64,000 nucleotides of DNA from the NCBI GenBank assembly GCA_023159155.1, contig JAJNNX010000064.1:193501-257500 (forward strand), given 5' to 3'. A model generated the notes under the pieces. It worked only from the letters and a program-made list of their open reading frames with translations, was not told where the DNA came from and did not search any database. This stretch comes from Ustulina deusta. Taxonomy: Eukaryota > Ascomycota > Sordariomycetes > Xylariales > Xylariaceae. Every line of letters starts with the position of its first letter. Positions within the stretch are counted from its first letter, which is position 1. This document shows positions 20,664 through 33,190 of the stretch, one piece after another. The translations under genes and the position numbers were made by a program.

Positions 20664-21481
20664 ATGGCGGATGCTTTCGAGGTAAATTGTGCTGGAGCAC
20701 CAACCCGAAGCTGGCGTCTGCTAATACTCACCTCTAGGGAGCGTCTGTGGGAGAGCAGCTCATTGAAGCATGCCGACGGAATAATGTCGACTTGTTGGCG
20801 GAGATCATCCAGAACTGCAAGAACGACAGGGAGATATCCGATGTGCTGAACAACACGACAACGGTGATGGGGAACCATCTCTACCATGAGGCTGCCTTGC
20901 AAGGAAACTGTACGTGCCACGTTACTTTTCCTCTCGTAGCCCCGACGCCCTTGCTCCTTGCTCTCTTTGAACCAGAAGCAGCCGCCGGTTGTCCGGCGTT
21001 TCGAAGCTAACGCCCTCCTCTCACGGATTCAGACGAAGTCATCGACATGCTCCTCGACCAACCAGAATTTGAGTGCGACCCCATAAACCGCGCTGAAGGG
21101 GACACCCCTCTGCACAGCGCCATCCGATGGATCAACAGCGAGCCCCCGGCACAGCGCGAATTCGGCAACGCATTGGTGGAGATGATGCTGGAGGCGGGGT
21201 CAAGTACGCGCGTCAAGAACAAGGCAAAGCTCACACCATATCAACTAGTCGACCCCCGAAACACAGGTCTCAGGGAGCTGATACAGAAACACGAGTATGC
21301 AGCTCTCAACGCTGGGGATTTTGTTGGTGCCGATGATGTCCAACAACCCAAGGCAAACGTTCGTGCGCAGCTTGACGTTCCAGCCGAACAACACAGCGAC
21401 GATGATGCGGAGTTTTCGGGAAGCGACGACGAGGAGCGAGCGGAGTGGGAGCGGAGGCAAAAGGCTAAGAAGGGTCGGTAG
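20664..21481 (+). CDS. Small ankyrin-repeat protein (yeast YCR051W-like)
   Basis: Three exons, 20664-20681, 20738-20909 and 21033-21481, encode 212 residues. The first exon is 18 nt (MADAFE). The ankyrin region covers about residues 7-130: EQLIEACRRNNVDLLAEIIQ, NHLYHEAALQGNYEVIDMLL, and GDTPLHSAIRWIN, with the consensus TPLH tetrapeptide. The splice at 20910/21032 falls in the repeat and restores GNYEVIDMLLDQ. The C-terminal third is acidic then basic (DDDAEFSGSDDEERAEWERR, QKAKKGR) and probably disordered. Size and architecture recall the uncharacterised yeast ankyrin protein YCR051W. No enzymatic motif is present; a protein-interaction role is likely but its partner is unknown. Confidence 0.85.
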
Positions 21482-21824
21482 ACTGATTGATGCATTACCT
21501 AGATATTATATGGGACACTTACAGAGTTGGATAGTCAGTTAGGGCTGGCTTGGAGGAGAGACGCGAGCGCCTGTTCTAGCAACGCATAGAACTGAGTAGA
21601 ATATACAGAATGCTTATTTCCCAAGTCCACCGGCGTGGAATACTCCCTCACAATCACCGAGAGTCTATAAGTTCTAGCCATGCAAGCTACGTTGTATCTC
21701 GTCTAAGAATCGGGCCGAAAACACCTCGAAATCACTAGCTCTGTCCAGCAGCATACACAAGAGTATAGGTATATAACTCCCCCGTCTATATATCGCTATC
21801 CTAACCCGTTGTTACTCCGTCGTC
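21482..21824. other. Convergent intergenic region
   Basis: 343 bases between the ankyrin gene (plus) and the amidoligase-like gene (minus). No feature recognised. Confidence 0.6.
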
Positions 21825-24398
21825 CTAGAATCCTGAATAAAGAACTGGACCTCCCTGCGCCTGCCGTTGGCGATAGAATGGGTATGAGTAATCAGCAGCG
21901 CCATTGAACCGTGGGTAATAATACCCCTTCCTATCTCGGTCGGCGGGCCCAAATATCGCCCGCACAGCCGGAATCCCCAGCAGCTCCCACGCCGAGTACT
22001 GGCCATGCGGCGTGGTGAGCATGGTGACCAGCTCTCTGAACGTCACGGGGGTCGTCTCGCGACAGGCGGCGACCACGGCGACGCAGATCTCGAACCAGGC
22101 ATTGACGGCGAAGGGGTCGAGATTCTGCCCCATCTGCCGGAACTCGAGCACGCCGCGGTGCGCGTCGACCTCCTCGCCCGGGAACAGCGCCTCGGGATGA
22201 TTCGCCTCGAAAATCCTCTCCTGCGTCGTCCGCAGCCGCGACGTCCGCTGGCCGCGGCCCCGGCACCGGATCGCGAGGGACGTCGAGTACGGCGGCCCGA
22301 TGCTCTCCGTCGCGCGCGCGAGGTCCGTGACGCTCGTGTACTGCCAGCTGAACGTTCGGGGGGGTTAGCAATTGCCAAAAAAAAATTTTGACCGCGCTCT
22401 CTGAGAGAGAGAGAGGTGGGTGGATGGGGGGGTGTTTCGGAGCCAGGGGAAGAAGGCTATCTGGGGTAATACGGAAAAGGAGCCGTCGGGGGGGTTCGGT
22501 CTCCAAAAGGGTAGATAGGTGCCGAAGCACGGAGGAAACCGGGGAAACCGGGAAGGACTTACACGGCGCGCAGGTATAATTCATCGGAGTCGGCGATCTG
22601 CTCGAAGAGCGGCTTGGCGGCGAAATGGTCGTTCATCTGGTCGGCGAAGAACTCGCGCGTGCCGTGGCTCGGGTGCGGCAGGACGCCGTCGGGGTCGGCG
22701 AGAGGGAAGTCGAGCGGCACGTCGGTGATGGCGCCGAGGCGCGAGAAGTGGCGCAGGGGCGCGCAGGCCCACTGGCCCTCGAGCGTGTTCCGGTGGTGTC
22801 GGTGCAGGTGCCGGAGCCGCGGCTCCAGCAGGGACCACAGCGTCACGAGCTTCTTCAGCTCGAGCAGCGTGAAGCCCTCGGTGTGGCCGACGAAGATGCT
22901 GGTGGTGCCGTCGAGCGTCGGCACGGCGCAGTGGTGCGTCCGGAGCCGGCTCTGCAGCGTCTCGCACACGGTCGTCAGCGAGTCGAAGACGGCGCGGTCG
23001 AAGTCGCCCCGGACCCGGAACACGGGCGACGACACCTTCGAGCGCCGCCCAGCGGTACATGTCCACCGGACGCGTGGCCGTCTGGTCGTAAGAGCCGGTG
23101 TAATCGCCTGCCTTGACGTTCTTGAAGTTGTTGTGGGAGGAATCGTTGCGCGAGACGCTCCACGTCAGATACCTGGGCTTCATCAGTAGGAGGCGGCACG
23201 CCAGGGGGTCGGCCCGCTCCTTGATCGCCTGCGCCTGGACGGTGTGTTCGACGCGTTTCTGGATCTCGGCCATCTCCCTCGGCGTGAAGCCCCCCATCTT
23301 CCACCTCTTGGCGAGGTAGTCCGGGATCCCCGAGGCGGACTTCTTGATCAGGTCGAAAGAAATCTCGTGGAGCCGGGGTCTCCTGAGCTTTTGCGCTTCG
23401 GTGAGCTGGGGCAGGTGCTCTAGGAGCTCGCTCGGTATGCCGACCATGAACATGTTTTCGATGTACTCGGGTCTGGTCAGGATGGTGATGATCATGTTGG
23501 AGAGCCCCTTGACGGCCTTGTCGGCGACCTCCGGGTTGAAGAACCGGAAACGCGGCGGGTTGTTGACCGGCGAGTGCGGCCTGTCGGCGCGCTTTTGCTG
23601 ATAGAACCTCGATCTGGGCGACATCCAGGACTCGTCTGGTTCTTCGTCGTAGTCGTCGTCCCAGTTCTCCAGCAAGTATGTGAGCCGCTCTTGTTCCGCC
23701 ACGTCGTAGGCGAGGCCACGATGCAGACTCTCGAGGAACAGGTGCTCCATCTGCCGCTGGGGTTCGTTCTCCCCATCGTCTTTTACCATCGCGACGACTC
23801 TGTTCGTCTCGTTCAAAAGCGTGACGACGTTCCTCGCGACCTCCTGCCACGACATTCGATGGGTATCTGGCAAGGGAACCGGATTAGCCGGGTGCGGATC
23901 CCCGGGCGGGAAAGGCTGCCGGTCCGCCGCCCAAGGATGGTCCGGCTTCGAATGCCAAGCCGTCGCGATAAAGGGGTGAAGCTTGAAGCCGTAGGTGTAA
24001 CTGCCCTTGCCCCTGGCATCCTGGTATTTATCCGTTTTGGGGATGTCGGCCGGGGTCATGCGGTCCGCGGGGGTATCCGTCGTCTTTGCGTTTGGGGCAT
24101 ACCGGGCCCTCATTTCCGGCCTCTCTACGGGTTTTCCGGCAAATTCAAGGGTCTGGTCATACATCAGCGACCCGTGGACTATCGACGAATCAATCGTCGA
24201 CTGGCTCTTCGGGTCTTCCATCGTGGCGCTTGTTATCTCCCGGGCGATGAGGTACCTTACGAACCGTGAGACCCGGGACCAGTCGAAGCCGCTGAGGAAT
24301 TCCAGGGTTCGGTTGGCCGGATCTCTGTAGTCGATCGACTGCACACGCATCTCCAACTCAGCGGTCTCCTCCCAGTCTTGGCTGATGTCCCAGGACAT
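21825..24398 (-). CDS. Amidoligase-like protein, with an apparent one-base frameshift
   Basis: The start is ATG at 24398. Frame 1 runs to about 23037 (MYRWAALE). The coding sequence then continues in the next frame (VSSPVFRVRGDFDRAVFD...DELYLRAV), so one extra base lies at 23035-23036; no intron fits. A 215-nt intron (22562-22348, GTAAGT..TTCAG) joins to the last exon 22347-21825 (WQYTSVTDLAR... to YSGF). The C-terminal half resembles fungal amidoligase-type proteins (ATP-grasp-unrelated glutamine-synthetase-like fold): YLTWSVSRNDSS, E-VSSPVF, GFTLLELKKLVTLWSLLEPR, HRGVLEFRQMGQNLDPFAVN. The usual GLHVHVG His motif is replaced by TSIFVGH, so catalytic ability is doubtful. The first ~420 residues are unrecognised and polar (SRFYQQKRADRPHSPVNNPP). 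GC content is much higher than in surrounding intergenic DNA. Confidence 0.65.
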
Positions 24399-25248
24399 GG
24401 TCTCCAGTCGACTTCCCTCACTTTATTTTTTTATCTACTTACTACTTCTTGTGTCGGTGGTGTATTCTAAACTTACCTGCTTGCTAAGGATTCAGGTAAC
24501 TGTTTCTACTAGTTTGTGGGTTCTGGAATTATACCCCTGATCTGGGTGTTATTTTTCAAAGCCGTCGCCCAGGCTAGATAGAGCTGGCCTCTTTGTATCT
24601 CTTGTGTCCTTGTCATCGCTGTAGCTGAGCCCCTTTTTACTTTCATTCTTGGAACCGGAACGAGGTGGGTTGATTCCTTGTCTCATGTGAGCCTTTGTGA
24701 GGACTGAGTCTGTTAATACGTGGAGTGAATACCCTGACAACTGTGGTTGCGACTTAGACTTTACGACAAGCCTCAGTGATGGATTATGTTCGGGTCAAGC
24801 ATCGCTGGGCCAGAGAGCAAGATCTTCGAAATAATAACGGGAGCAGATTGTGAGACGAGATCACACAGTGTGCGGCTATTTCGATGTAGAACAAGAGAAC
24901 AAATTGTGACAACAGCCCCAATTGGGGTCATAACAATATAACACATGACTGTTTTCAAATTTCCAATCGATTAACGGTGTTTATTTACGTATACTGGATA
25001 GGTATGATACGAACTTTAGGTTTCGGGAACCAGTCTCTTATAACAAAGCATCCCAGCGCCAACGTGGCCCTACCATAGAGAATGGGCGAAGAACGAAGAA
25101 GGCTCCGAACTTGATCCAATAGCAATCTATCGAGGCTCCCTCATGATCTTGGGCATACTGTATAATCAAAGATCCTCTGATTTTCGAACGCCGTCATATA
25201 TCCATCCATTCGTATTCTTCTTTAAGGGCAAGTTTCCATCCCTCCATT
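24399..25248. other. Intergenic region, upstream of the amidoligase-like gene
   Basis: 850 bases with no supported gene. It contains the promoter of the minus-strand amidoligase-like gene and the 3' flank of the thaumatin-like gene. It is moderately AT-rich. Confidence 0.55.
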
Positions 25249-26555
25249 TCAACCAACTAGCAGTAATAGCGCAGACGCCATGACTATTATGCAAGACACC
25301 CCGAGGCCCCATCGAGGAATGGCGAGATACGATGCTGTGCTGTGCTTCGATTCAATAAAGCTCACATTCATAGCGTTGAGCAGAATCTGAGGCGTCACTG
25401 GACCCCCACTGCCGATATGATGTAGTTCATCCGAAAATGTAGCCAAGATATTTGTGCTCCGGCCCTCTGGGCAAAAGATAATCTCCCATCCGCCTCCCGC
25501 GGGGATGATGAAGGTGGAAGATTGGTCGTCGAAAGCAAAACTGTACGCGTCTGGGCATACAAACTTGGCATACTTAGAGTACATGCCCGGCTTACAGACA
25601 TCCGGGCCATTGTACTGTCCAGTACAGCAATCTCTGGGTTTGTGACTTAGTGCGCAGGCACTCAGACACGGATCAAAAATAGGCCGCTGTATATTGTCGT
25701 CTGGATACGGGTAGACGCCGTCACCTGGTTTGTCTGGCGGAAAAGCCTGCAAGTCCCAGGGGCACCAATCGGATAATTCTGGGTTTGTTAGTGTAGACTG
25801 GTATGGCATTGGGTATGTGACATTGGTATAGGTGAATCCGGTTTGGCTCGGCGCGCTCAAAAACCCGGTTGTGGCAATGCACATCGGGTTGACTAGATTT
25901 GGTGGGATGAAGGTCGTGTTGTCTGCTGGATGGTAGACGATGCCCAAGGGTAGATTGTATCCGTCGACCAAAGAGATGTCGTAGAATGTCTGCTCGCCTG
26001 CTACACCACCAGCAAGATTAAACTCAGCCAAAGTAGCTGGCGCATCACCCTGTCATATGTATCAGTATCAAATGAGGAGGTAGGTCCAGAACAAGGCAAG
26101 CCACTCACACCAAACACGCAATTCAATTTCCCCAGGCAATCCCCTGTTTGGCACGTTGCTGTATCTCCACCTACGGTGCAATTCGTGCGGCCCCATACTC
26201 TTCCGGCCCAAGTCGGGCCAACAGTCAGGTGTTTAGATGTCTCTGGACCGAGTTCAAATCCATGGGTTTCAGGGGCATCTCCGGCTTGAGTTGCAATCCC
26301 AGGCCACAAAACATCAGGACAGTTGTTGGTTACAATGAGTGGGATGGCGTTATCGCGCTTGGTGAGTGGCCGTGTTATACCTTTGACGGCTTGACTAGGC
26401 GAAAGATAGTCAAATTTATACAGCTTGTGGTTGCTTGGGTACACAACCCCTGCTGCTTCCGGAAGATTGGATAGGAATAACAGGGCTGTACTCAACATTG
26501 TCGCCCTCCTCATCGGACCACTTCGACGGCTTCGGGACAGGGATCGTTGGCGCAT
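25249..26555 (-). CDS. Thaumatin-like (PR-5) GPI-anchored protein
   Basis: Exons 26555-26109 and 26049-25249 (59-nt intron GTGAGT..ACAG) give up to 415 residues. A hydrophobic signal (MLSTALLFLSNLPEAAG) starts about residue 20, so the start could be Met1, Met15 or Met20. The thaumatin domain shows IVTNNCPDVLWPGIATQAGD, then GRVWGRTNCTVGGDTATCQT followed by GDCLGKLNC. This matches the family signature including the acidic-cleft Asp. AEFNL...FYDISLVDGYNLPLG is also typical. Many paired Cys (CIAT, WCPWD, DPCLSACALSHKPRDCCTG) indicate disulphides. The C-terminus (WGLGVSCIIVMASALLLLVG) is a GPI-type hydrophobic tail. Fungal thaumatin-like proteins bind or cleave beta-glucans in the wall; whether this one has glucanase activity is inference. 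Confidence 0.92.
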
Positions 26556-28050
26556 GCTAGCTCGTTGTTACGCTATGTGCGCTTTGCAAGGTTGAGTAGG
26601 TTGGCGAGTGCTTTAGCCGATGGTAGAAGACAGGGCAACGCAAGCGAGGTCGGGTTTGGCGCGTCGTTGAGCAAGTTGAGCAGCCGAATCATTGTCCGGC
26701 CAATAAGTGAGTACTATCATATAAGTACCAGTTTGGCCTACAGAAGATCGTCTTCGGTTGCCAACGGTTCAACAGATGGTATTGATTGATAGAGTAGTCG
26801 GCCGTAGCCTTTGTCCGCATACAAATATCAGGATCGACTGGATGTTGGTGGCTTGTTGATACTCAGAGAACTGACGGGCGGTAATCAAGTATAAGTGTGG
26901 TATGGTTGTGGATGGCCGTGGTTAGGGACCCTTGTCTTGTCTGGGATACCAAGTCAAAAGTTTGAACAACAAGAATAAATCTATACAGGAAGACCGGAAG
27001 GAGAGAGGTTCAAAGTCAGAACTGAAAAGTCGAATGATCTACCTCCGATAGGGAGACAGACAGGTCACGTAGGTAGGGAGAGAGGACGAAAGATGGATAG
27101 CAGCGAAAGCAAATGTCAATGATGTGGTGTGTCTTGACTGAACCCGGAGCCATCGTTATTAGAGAGGGTCTACCTATCTAGGTAGATGTAGATAGAGCTA
27201 GGTAAGGATATCAGAAGATACCAGAGGACGAGGACACGCGGCTTGAGAGTGACTACCTCGACGCCTTGTGTTGACGTTGTTGCCGCCACCCAGGGGAAGC
27301 GCATCGGCGCTTCACAGGTCAACAAATGACGTAGCGACGATCAATTGATCCTGTTTCTTGGTCAGGTACCGCCTCTAAACTTTAGTTACCTATACGTAAC
27401 CTAAAACACCTGACAGGGACCCCTACTGAGCCCATCTGAGATTGGTACTGTATGTAGGTTTGCATGTATGTCCTGCTCGCTATCACGTGGAAGTCGTCTC
27501 GTCTCAACTCTCGTCGAAGCGAAATGTGTCCCTGTCTAAGTTGCTCACTCTAATCTCACAAGACGTCTGCTGCAAATACGACATATCAAATGTCATGATT
27601 ATATGAGTGTCAACAACCTCTGGAAAGGATTGCTTCTTATCGAGTCACGAAAAACACGCGACTGCGCGTACACACCAACTGCCCATTAAAGACAGCCTGC
27701 GTCTCATGTGAGGTTAACCAGTCCTCCAAGTCTTGGGAAATTGCTTCATGTTTAATTGTTTGATAGATTGAACCACCTTGGTGGCCTTTTTGTGCTGATA
27801 TATCTCTTCATCAATCATCCACTCATCCAGATTAGACATGTCATTGCAGATCTACCTGCAATAGAAGAAAACGCTATTTCTCCAGAGGTGGTATTCCAGG
27901 GTCCGATATATGGGATGAGTCCGTCTGTGGGCCATACATGCATCATAATGCTGCGCGCGGAGGTATCAGTGGGTAACGTAACAGAAATTTATGTGGGAAA
28001 AAAAATCAGAATCGTCCATTCCGCTATGCAATTCTTCCAATCCACCTTGT
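26556..28050. other. Intergenic region
   Basis: 1.5 kb between two minus-strand genes, holding the promoter of the thaumatin-like gene and the 3' flank of the Hsp70-like gene. TAGGTA-type motifs cluster near 27170-27210. The frame at 27756-28058 has no recognisable features. Confidence 0.55.
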
Positions 28051-30498
28051 TCACCTGAATCGAGATCGGCAACGACCCATCACTTCCCCTTGGCAAACCA
28101 GCTCGGCACTGAACTCGGATCCGTCTAGCGTTAGATAGATGTCAAAGTATACTCGATAAAATGTACCCTGGGGGGTATCCATGCGTTCAAAATCTTTTTC
28201 TAGATTCTTTCGTGACAAGTCTGACGTTAAGGTGACAACCTCCTTTATACCTGCAACGCTGTTAGTGCGCGGACTAAGAATAATAAATTTAACTTGACAC
28301 ATACGGGGATCTTTGGTATATTCGGGACACACATCGTCGTCGCATGCGTAAAGAATATCTTCGTACATGAGGGTAGCACCAGGGGCCACTTGTCGGAAGA
28401 ACGATACCTTGACGGGTTCACCGATCTTGACTTTTTGACCCTTTTGCACAAATATTTGCCGAGTAAACTTGCATCGGTCCTTGCCATCAAGGGATGGGAC
28501 ACGGTATGCCTCGGGGTGGTAACCCTCCTTAAATGGCTGAAGTGTGGCCATGAGGTAGTGCCGACGAGCAACACGGTGCGTGATAACTCTCTCTGTGATG
28601 CCAGCGGTAACGGCACCCTTGACAATAGCAGCGACTGAGTCCATTGGCCGTACCACCTTGGACTGAAATTGGGGAGGCACGTGAAGTTTGATCTGCTGGA
28701 AAAGGTATTCAGAAGCACCGAAACCACCAACGACTAGGATGTTCTGTAATGTTCGGTTCTGGGCCTGAATCGCGATAATCTGGTTCCTAACAAGCTCCAG
28801 AATCCGGTTGACGACGGGCTCAAAACACTGCAGGATCTCCTCGTTGGTAAATGTCATGTAACCTTCTTCGATGCCTGCCTCTGGAAACTCGGCCTCGATA
28901 CCCACGTCGACCGCCCACTTCTGTCCGTTGTTTCGGAAGTCGGCCTTGATTCGGTTCTCAAAGTCCATGATACACTTAGCATAAACACGGCCGGCAGTCT
29001 TGGATCCATCTGGCAGCTTCATCTTCCGGATTTTGGTTCGTAGGATATTGCTAAAATTCCTGTTGAGTGCAGTTGAGCCGCATGAGTCACCGGAACCTGC
29101 TGTGCATTCTGCCACGGTGAAAGGATTCTCATCCTCGACTTCATAAGCGATCAAATCCACAGTACCACCGCCACAATCGACAATGAGAATAGCGTCATGG
29201 ACCTTGAGATTGAGAAGGCCCGTCTTAGCGCAAAAAAGGGATGCAGCTTCGGGCTCACTGACGAGTGTCAGTCGGTTATCGTTCTCGTCCCGCAGGAAGC
29301 CGGCTTGGATAGCAGCCGCCCTCGTAGCAGCCTTGCCAGCATCGTTCCAGATGGCGGGGACGGTTAAATAGTAACGAATGTTGCGTTCCTCTCTGTTAAA
29401 GACTTCGCCAAGCGTCTTCTGGAGAGCTGCTCTCATAGCCTGTCGTAACTTGAACAGATAGTCGGCAGCAACATCAATTTCAGACTTTCCTGGCGGTAGC
29501 GGTGGCAGGTTGATAGGATCAATGTACGTGTTGCCGGACAGCATTAGTTGAAGCTTAAACCACTCGACCTTTTGAACTCCGGGCTTGGGGTACCCCGTTG
29601 GCGCCAAAGCGTCGGCAATATCCGGCCCCCATCCAACAACCTTTTGGTACTGGTCGTAGTATAGTACTGTAGGAATCTTGACAACGTTAGTCTTCGCCAA
29701 CTAATTCAGAAGTCCTGCTCTCATACCTTTTGTTTTGTGTAAGATCCTGCTCCTGGCCATTCTGTGATGATGTCTTCTTTGGCCTCGTTGTTCGTCGCGA
29801 AGGCAAATGCGACACCAGAAAATGTTGTACCCTAAAACGGTCAGATATGCAGCCAAAGTCCACGGGGCTACTGAGCGACATACAAAATCAATCCCGACAA
29901 TCAGCTGAGCCTTACTTCGGCTATTGCCCTCCACTTCGGCGGCTGGCCGCGCGTATGATCCCATGGCGTTGGTGGGCTGTTGCTGCGGGGCGGGAGCCGG
30001 TTGCGGGTAGCCCGTGGGAGGATAGCCCGGAGGACCGCCTGGACCGCCCGGAGCGGGTTGTGCGCCAGGTGGCATATGCATCGTTGGAGGATAGCCCGAG
30101 ACGGGAGCGCCGGTGTTGATGGGAGGAGGACCACCGACCATCTGGGTGGGCGGGGTACGTGCCGGGTTCTGGGTCAAGGGGCTCGTGCGGCCGACGGGCT
30201 GTTGAGGCCCAGACTGGAAATTCGGAGTGTAGCTGGGCGGACGAGGTCCAGCGCCGGGGTGGTTCATTATCGGGAGGCTCGCCTGGGAGGACGAGGCAAG
30301 GGCGGTGGCCGTGGGCGCGGGGCCAGGCTGGCTCGTTGGCGGTGGAATCTGCGATGGAGCAGTTCCCGGCGGGTAGGCCTGCGTGATTTGCGGTGGCGGG
30401 GTAGCGGTGGCGGGCGGATGGTCTGAAGGGGGGATGCTGGCGGTGGACTTCCGTTTACCTAATCCGAAGCCCTTAAAACGAGAATTCAGAGAATTCAT
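28051..30498 (-). CDS. Atypical Hsp70-family ATPase with proline-rich N-terminus
   Basis: Three exons: 30498-29884, 29831-29727, 29676-28051, giving 781 residues. Residues 1-195 are Pro/Gly/Gln/Ala-rich and disordered. An Hsp70/actin-type nucleotide-binding domain follows: IVGIDF|GTTFSGVAFAFA (phosphate-1, split by the first intron), LTVPAIWNDAGKAATRAAAI, LVSEPEAASLF, ILIVDCGGGTVDLIAYEV (phosphate-2) and ILVVGGFGASEYLFQQI (adenosine motif). The 52-nt first intron and the 50-nt second intron (GTATGA, branch GACTAAC, TCAAG) restore these blocks. The C-terminus ends CRSRFR without EEVD, and the substrate-binding half is short and divergent. Many such genes exist in filamentous fungi, related to HSPA12-type proteins; clients and role are largely unknown. 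An ATP-dependent role, likely cytosolic, is expected from the motifs. Confidence 0.93.
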
Positions 30499-30894
30499 AA
30501 GGGAAGAAAAAGAGAGGAAGGGGGAGGACGAGAGAAGTCAGGTCGGGGGCGGGATGAGTGAAGTAGAAGAAGGAAAGACGGAGCAAGTGTGGTGGTGGAT
30601 TGAAGGAAGACGAGGCGGGCTGGGCTAGGCTAGGCCGTGCTTCTGGTGGTGCGGGTGCTATTGCTGGTCTGGTTGCTTGGGCTGCGTTGGGGGAAGGAGG
30701 TGTCTGTCCTGGCTGTCTGTCTGACTCGACCAGGGGACAAAGGGACAGACGAGGGGGGTGTGTGGACGGCGAAAGGGGGGCTTGGTCAGGTCGGTATCGC
30801 TTGGCGACAAAGTCCTTCCTTGTCCCTTTTCTACAACCTACACTCTACCTAGGCCTAGTACAATGGCGGGAATGTGCCTAGTAGGTGTAGTTGC

Positions 30895-30919
30895 AGCACA
30901 GCACAGCACAGCACAGCAC
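30895..30919. repeat. (AGCAC)5 microsatellite
   Basis: Five perfect AGCAC units in the upstream region of the Hsp70-like gene. Confidence 0.9.
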
Positions 30920-33004
30920 CGTTTTCTTGCAATCGACTTTGTTCTTTTCCGGTTCCTTCGACAGCAATAATCTGTTGACGATGTTCAGTTTGGGCGAGGA
31001 GGTAGCGTCGTGGCCTAGGCAGTGTAGGATGAAATGCGGAATGAGTCGTCCAGTGGATCCAAATCAACTTTGTATTATTAGGAATGGTGCTGTTGGGTCG
31101 GGTCGCAGTGTGTTGCGAGTTCTAGATGGGCTGTAGGTCGTGCTAGTGTGATCGGTGCTTGCAAGAGCAGAGGAGGGCATCGAAGTCCTACCAAGACCGG
31201 CGAGGAGGTATCTTGTATCTGGCACCAATGAGGCAAGATGATGGTAACAGGGCTCTGGCAACTGGGCGCTGAACTGACTAATTACCTACCTGCGTACCTA
31301 ACCTACCCAAGGTAGGCATGTACAGGTAATATACGAGCAGTGATGAGACCTAGTGCAGCACTTGGAGAGATGGGCGATCGTCCAGTCCAGGGTTACCTGG
31401 CGCAATCCGGCGGGGTGAGAAAAATAGTGAAGGCTAGGTAGCTGGTGCCGATCAGATCAATCACAGGGTGGATGGTGGATCACCACCTCCTCTCCACTAC
31501 ACCGGTACATACTCGCAGAGGGCTTCTGTCGCTTCCTGATCCCACTAAATACCCACTGCGGCTACCTAGGTAGTCGAGCTGACTGCTTAGGTGGGATGGC
31601 AGTGCTTCGTATGGGGAGCGAGCAAGGCTGAAGGGCCTAATAATATGGTAGGTCCATACAGCACCCTAGAGACGGAGATTTTTATTTTTTTTACTTCTTA
31701 CTTTTTTTTACTACTTCTTGGGCTCTGTTTTCCAACTCAAACAATAATCGAACTACGGATTAGGTATTATATATTACATGCGCGCACGTTGGGAAAAGCT
31801 ATCTAAATGCTAGCTAGTGGTTTATGATTTGTACGGAGGAGAAAGAAAAGAAAAAGCAGAGACAGTACCCAGTGTCGTTAGTGTCCAAGATGTTTGTGGC
31901 ATGAAACTGAGTAACATGGAGTGTGTAGTGTAATCCGTGTTTCCTTTACTGTAGAGGAAAGAGATTGCAAGATTTGGTCTCGCTAACGGCGGAGAGGTAG
32001 TGTGGCGTGCTTCTGCTTGTTGCAACACAAATCTAGGACTTGCTTGGATTACTTGAGCTCCGCATCGTTTTCGGCATGCCACGTGTGCATTCGCAATTGT
32101 GCGTCGCAAGATACCTATGGGATGGCTTCCAGGAACGTAGCTCTCTCGGCTGCGCGACTTCATCAACCCCAGGGAAAGTTTATCATATACCCGCCAGGCG
32201 CACCGACTGTGAAGGAGGGGGGAGGCGCAACTTAAACGCCCTAAGCATCCAAGTAGCACGATGGTTTCGTGCGACTCGGCTGCAACGTTTCCGCGGCTTT
32301 TCTCAGCTAGACAATCCTGAGCGAGCTGTGTTTGGTAGGTAAGAGTGGTTTTAAAGCCCCGTCTAGTGACCTTGACCGGTATAGGTCATCTCCCACAAAC
32401 AACAATATGTTCAAACTTGCGGTGTAAAGGCTAACACGTCTAGGATAGCGTACCTAGGTAGGTTTAGCTAGCGAGGTCCTCGGGGAGAAAGGCGGACGAA
32501 TTTCAGTGCGAATTACGATCTGACGGTCTCGGCTCCGTATTTCGCGTGTAGATACTTACTTAGTGTAGGTAGTGTAAGAGCCTGGAGGTAATGCACAGCC
32601 GAACATTGACAACCTCGCCACGACCACCAAGACTGACAGCCCACTTACACTATTACACTACTGATACTACAACAGTAAAATGCTAGACCATGCTCCTAAT
32701 CCCCCACCTAAGCAAATAATATTTCGACATCATACAGTGCCCATGAAGTGGCAGCTGGATCAAGGCTAAACACAATCATTGAAGACAAGATCTTGAACAA
32801 AATGTAGGTATATCAATCATACATTAGGTAGCTAGGTAGGGAGTTAAGCAAAGAGAATGTACTGCGTCCATATAAGTCGTGTATACCCCGCTCGACGCAC
32901 CAAAATTAATTGCCCAACAGCACTTTAATAAATGGGTAATTAGCTACCTATTATACCTTAGTACGCTTTCGGTACCTAGGCATTTATAATGGAAAGCAAG
33001 GCTC

Positions 33005-33190
33005 AGCTATCTAAGTAAGTACCTATCTAGGTAGTGCAGAGACCAGTTCAGCCACCCTCGGGGTAAAGGCACCGCACGAGAGCAGGTTATTCATTCAGCC
33101 ACAGTTCCAGGGGTCCCCTAGGTACCTAACTTAACACGCAAACCACCTACAGTACTTAATGCATCTGACCTTAGGTAGGTACTTCCATAG
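33005..33190. repeat. TAGGTA / TACCTA motif cluster
   Basis: Repeated short motifs in both orientations, including CTATCTAGGTAG, CCTAGGTACCTAA and CTTAGGTAGGTACTT. The stretch is non-coding. Confidence 0.65.
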
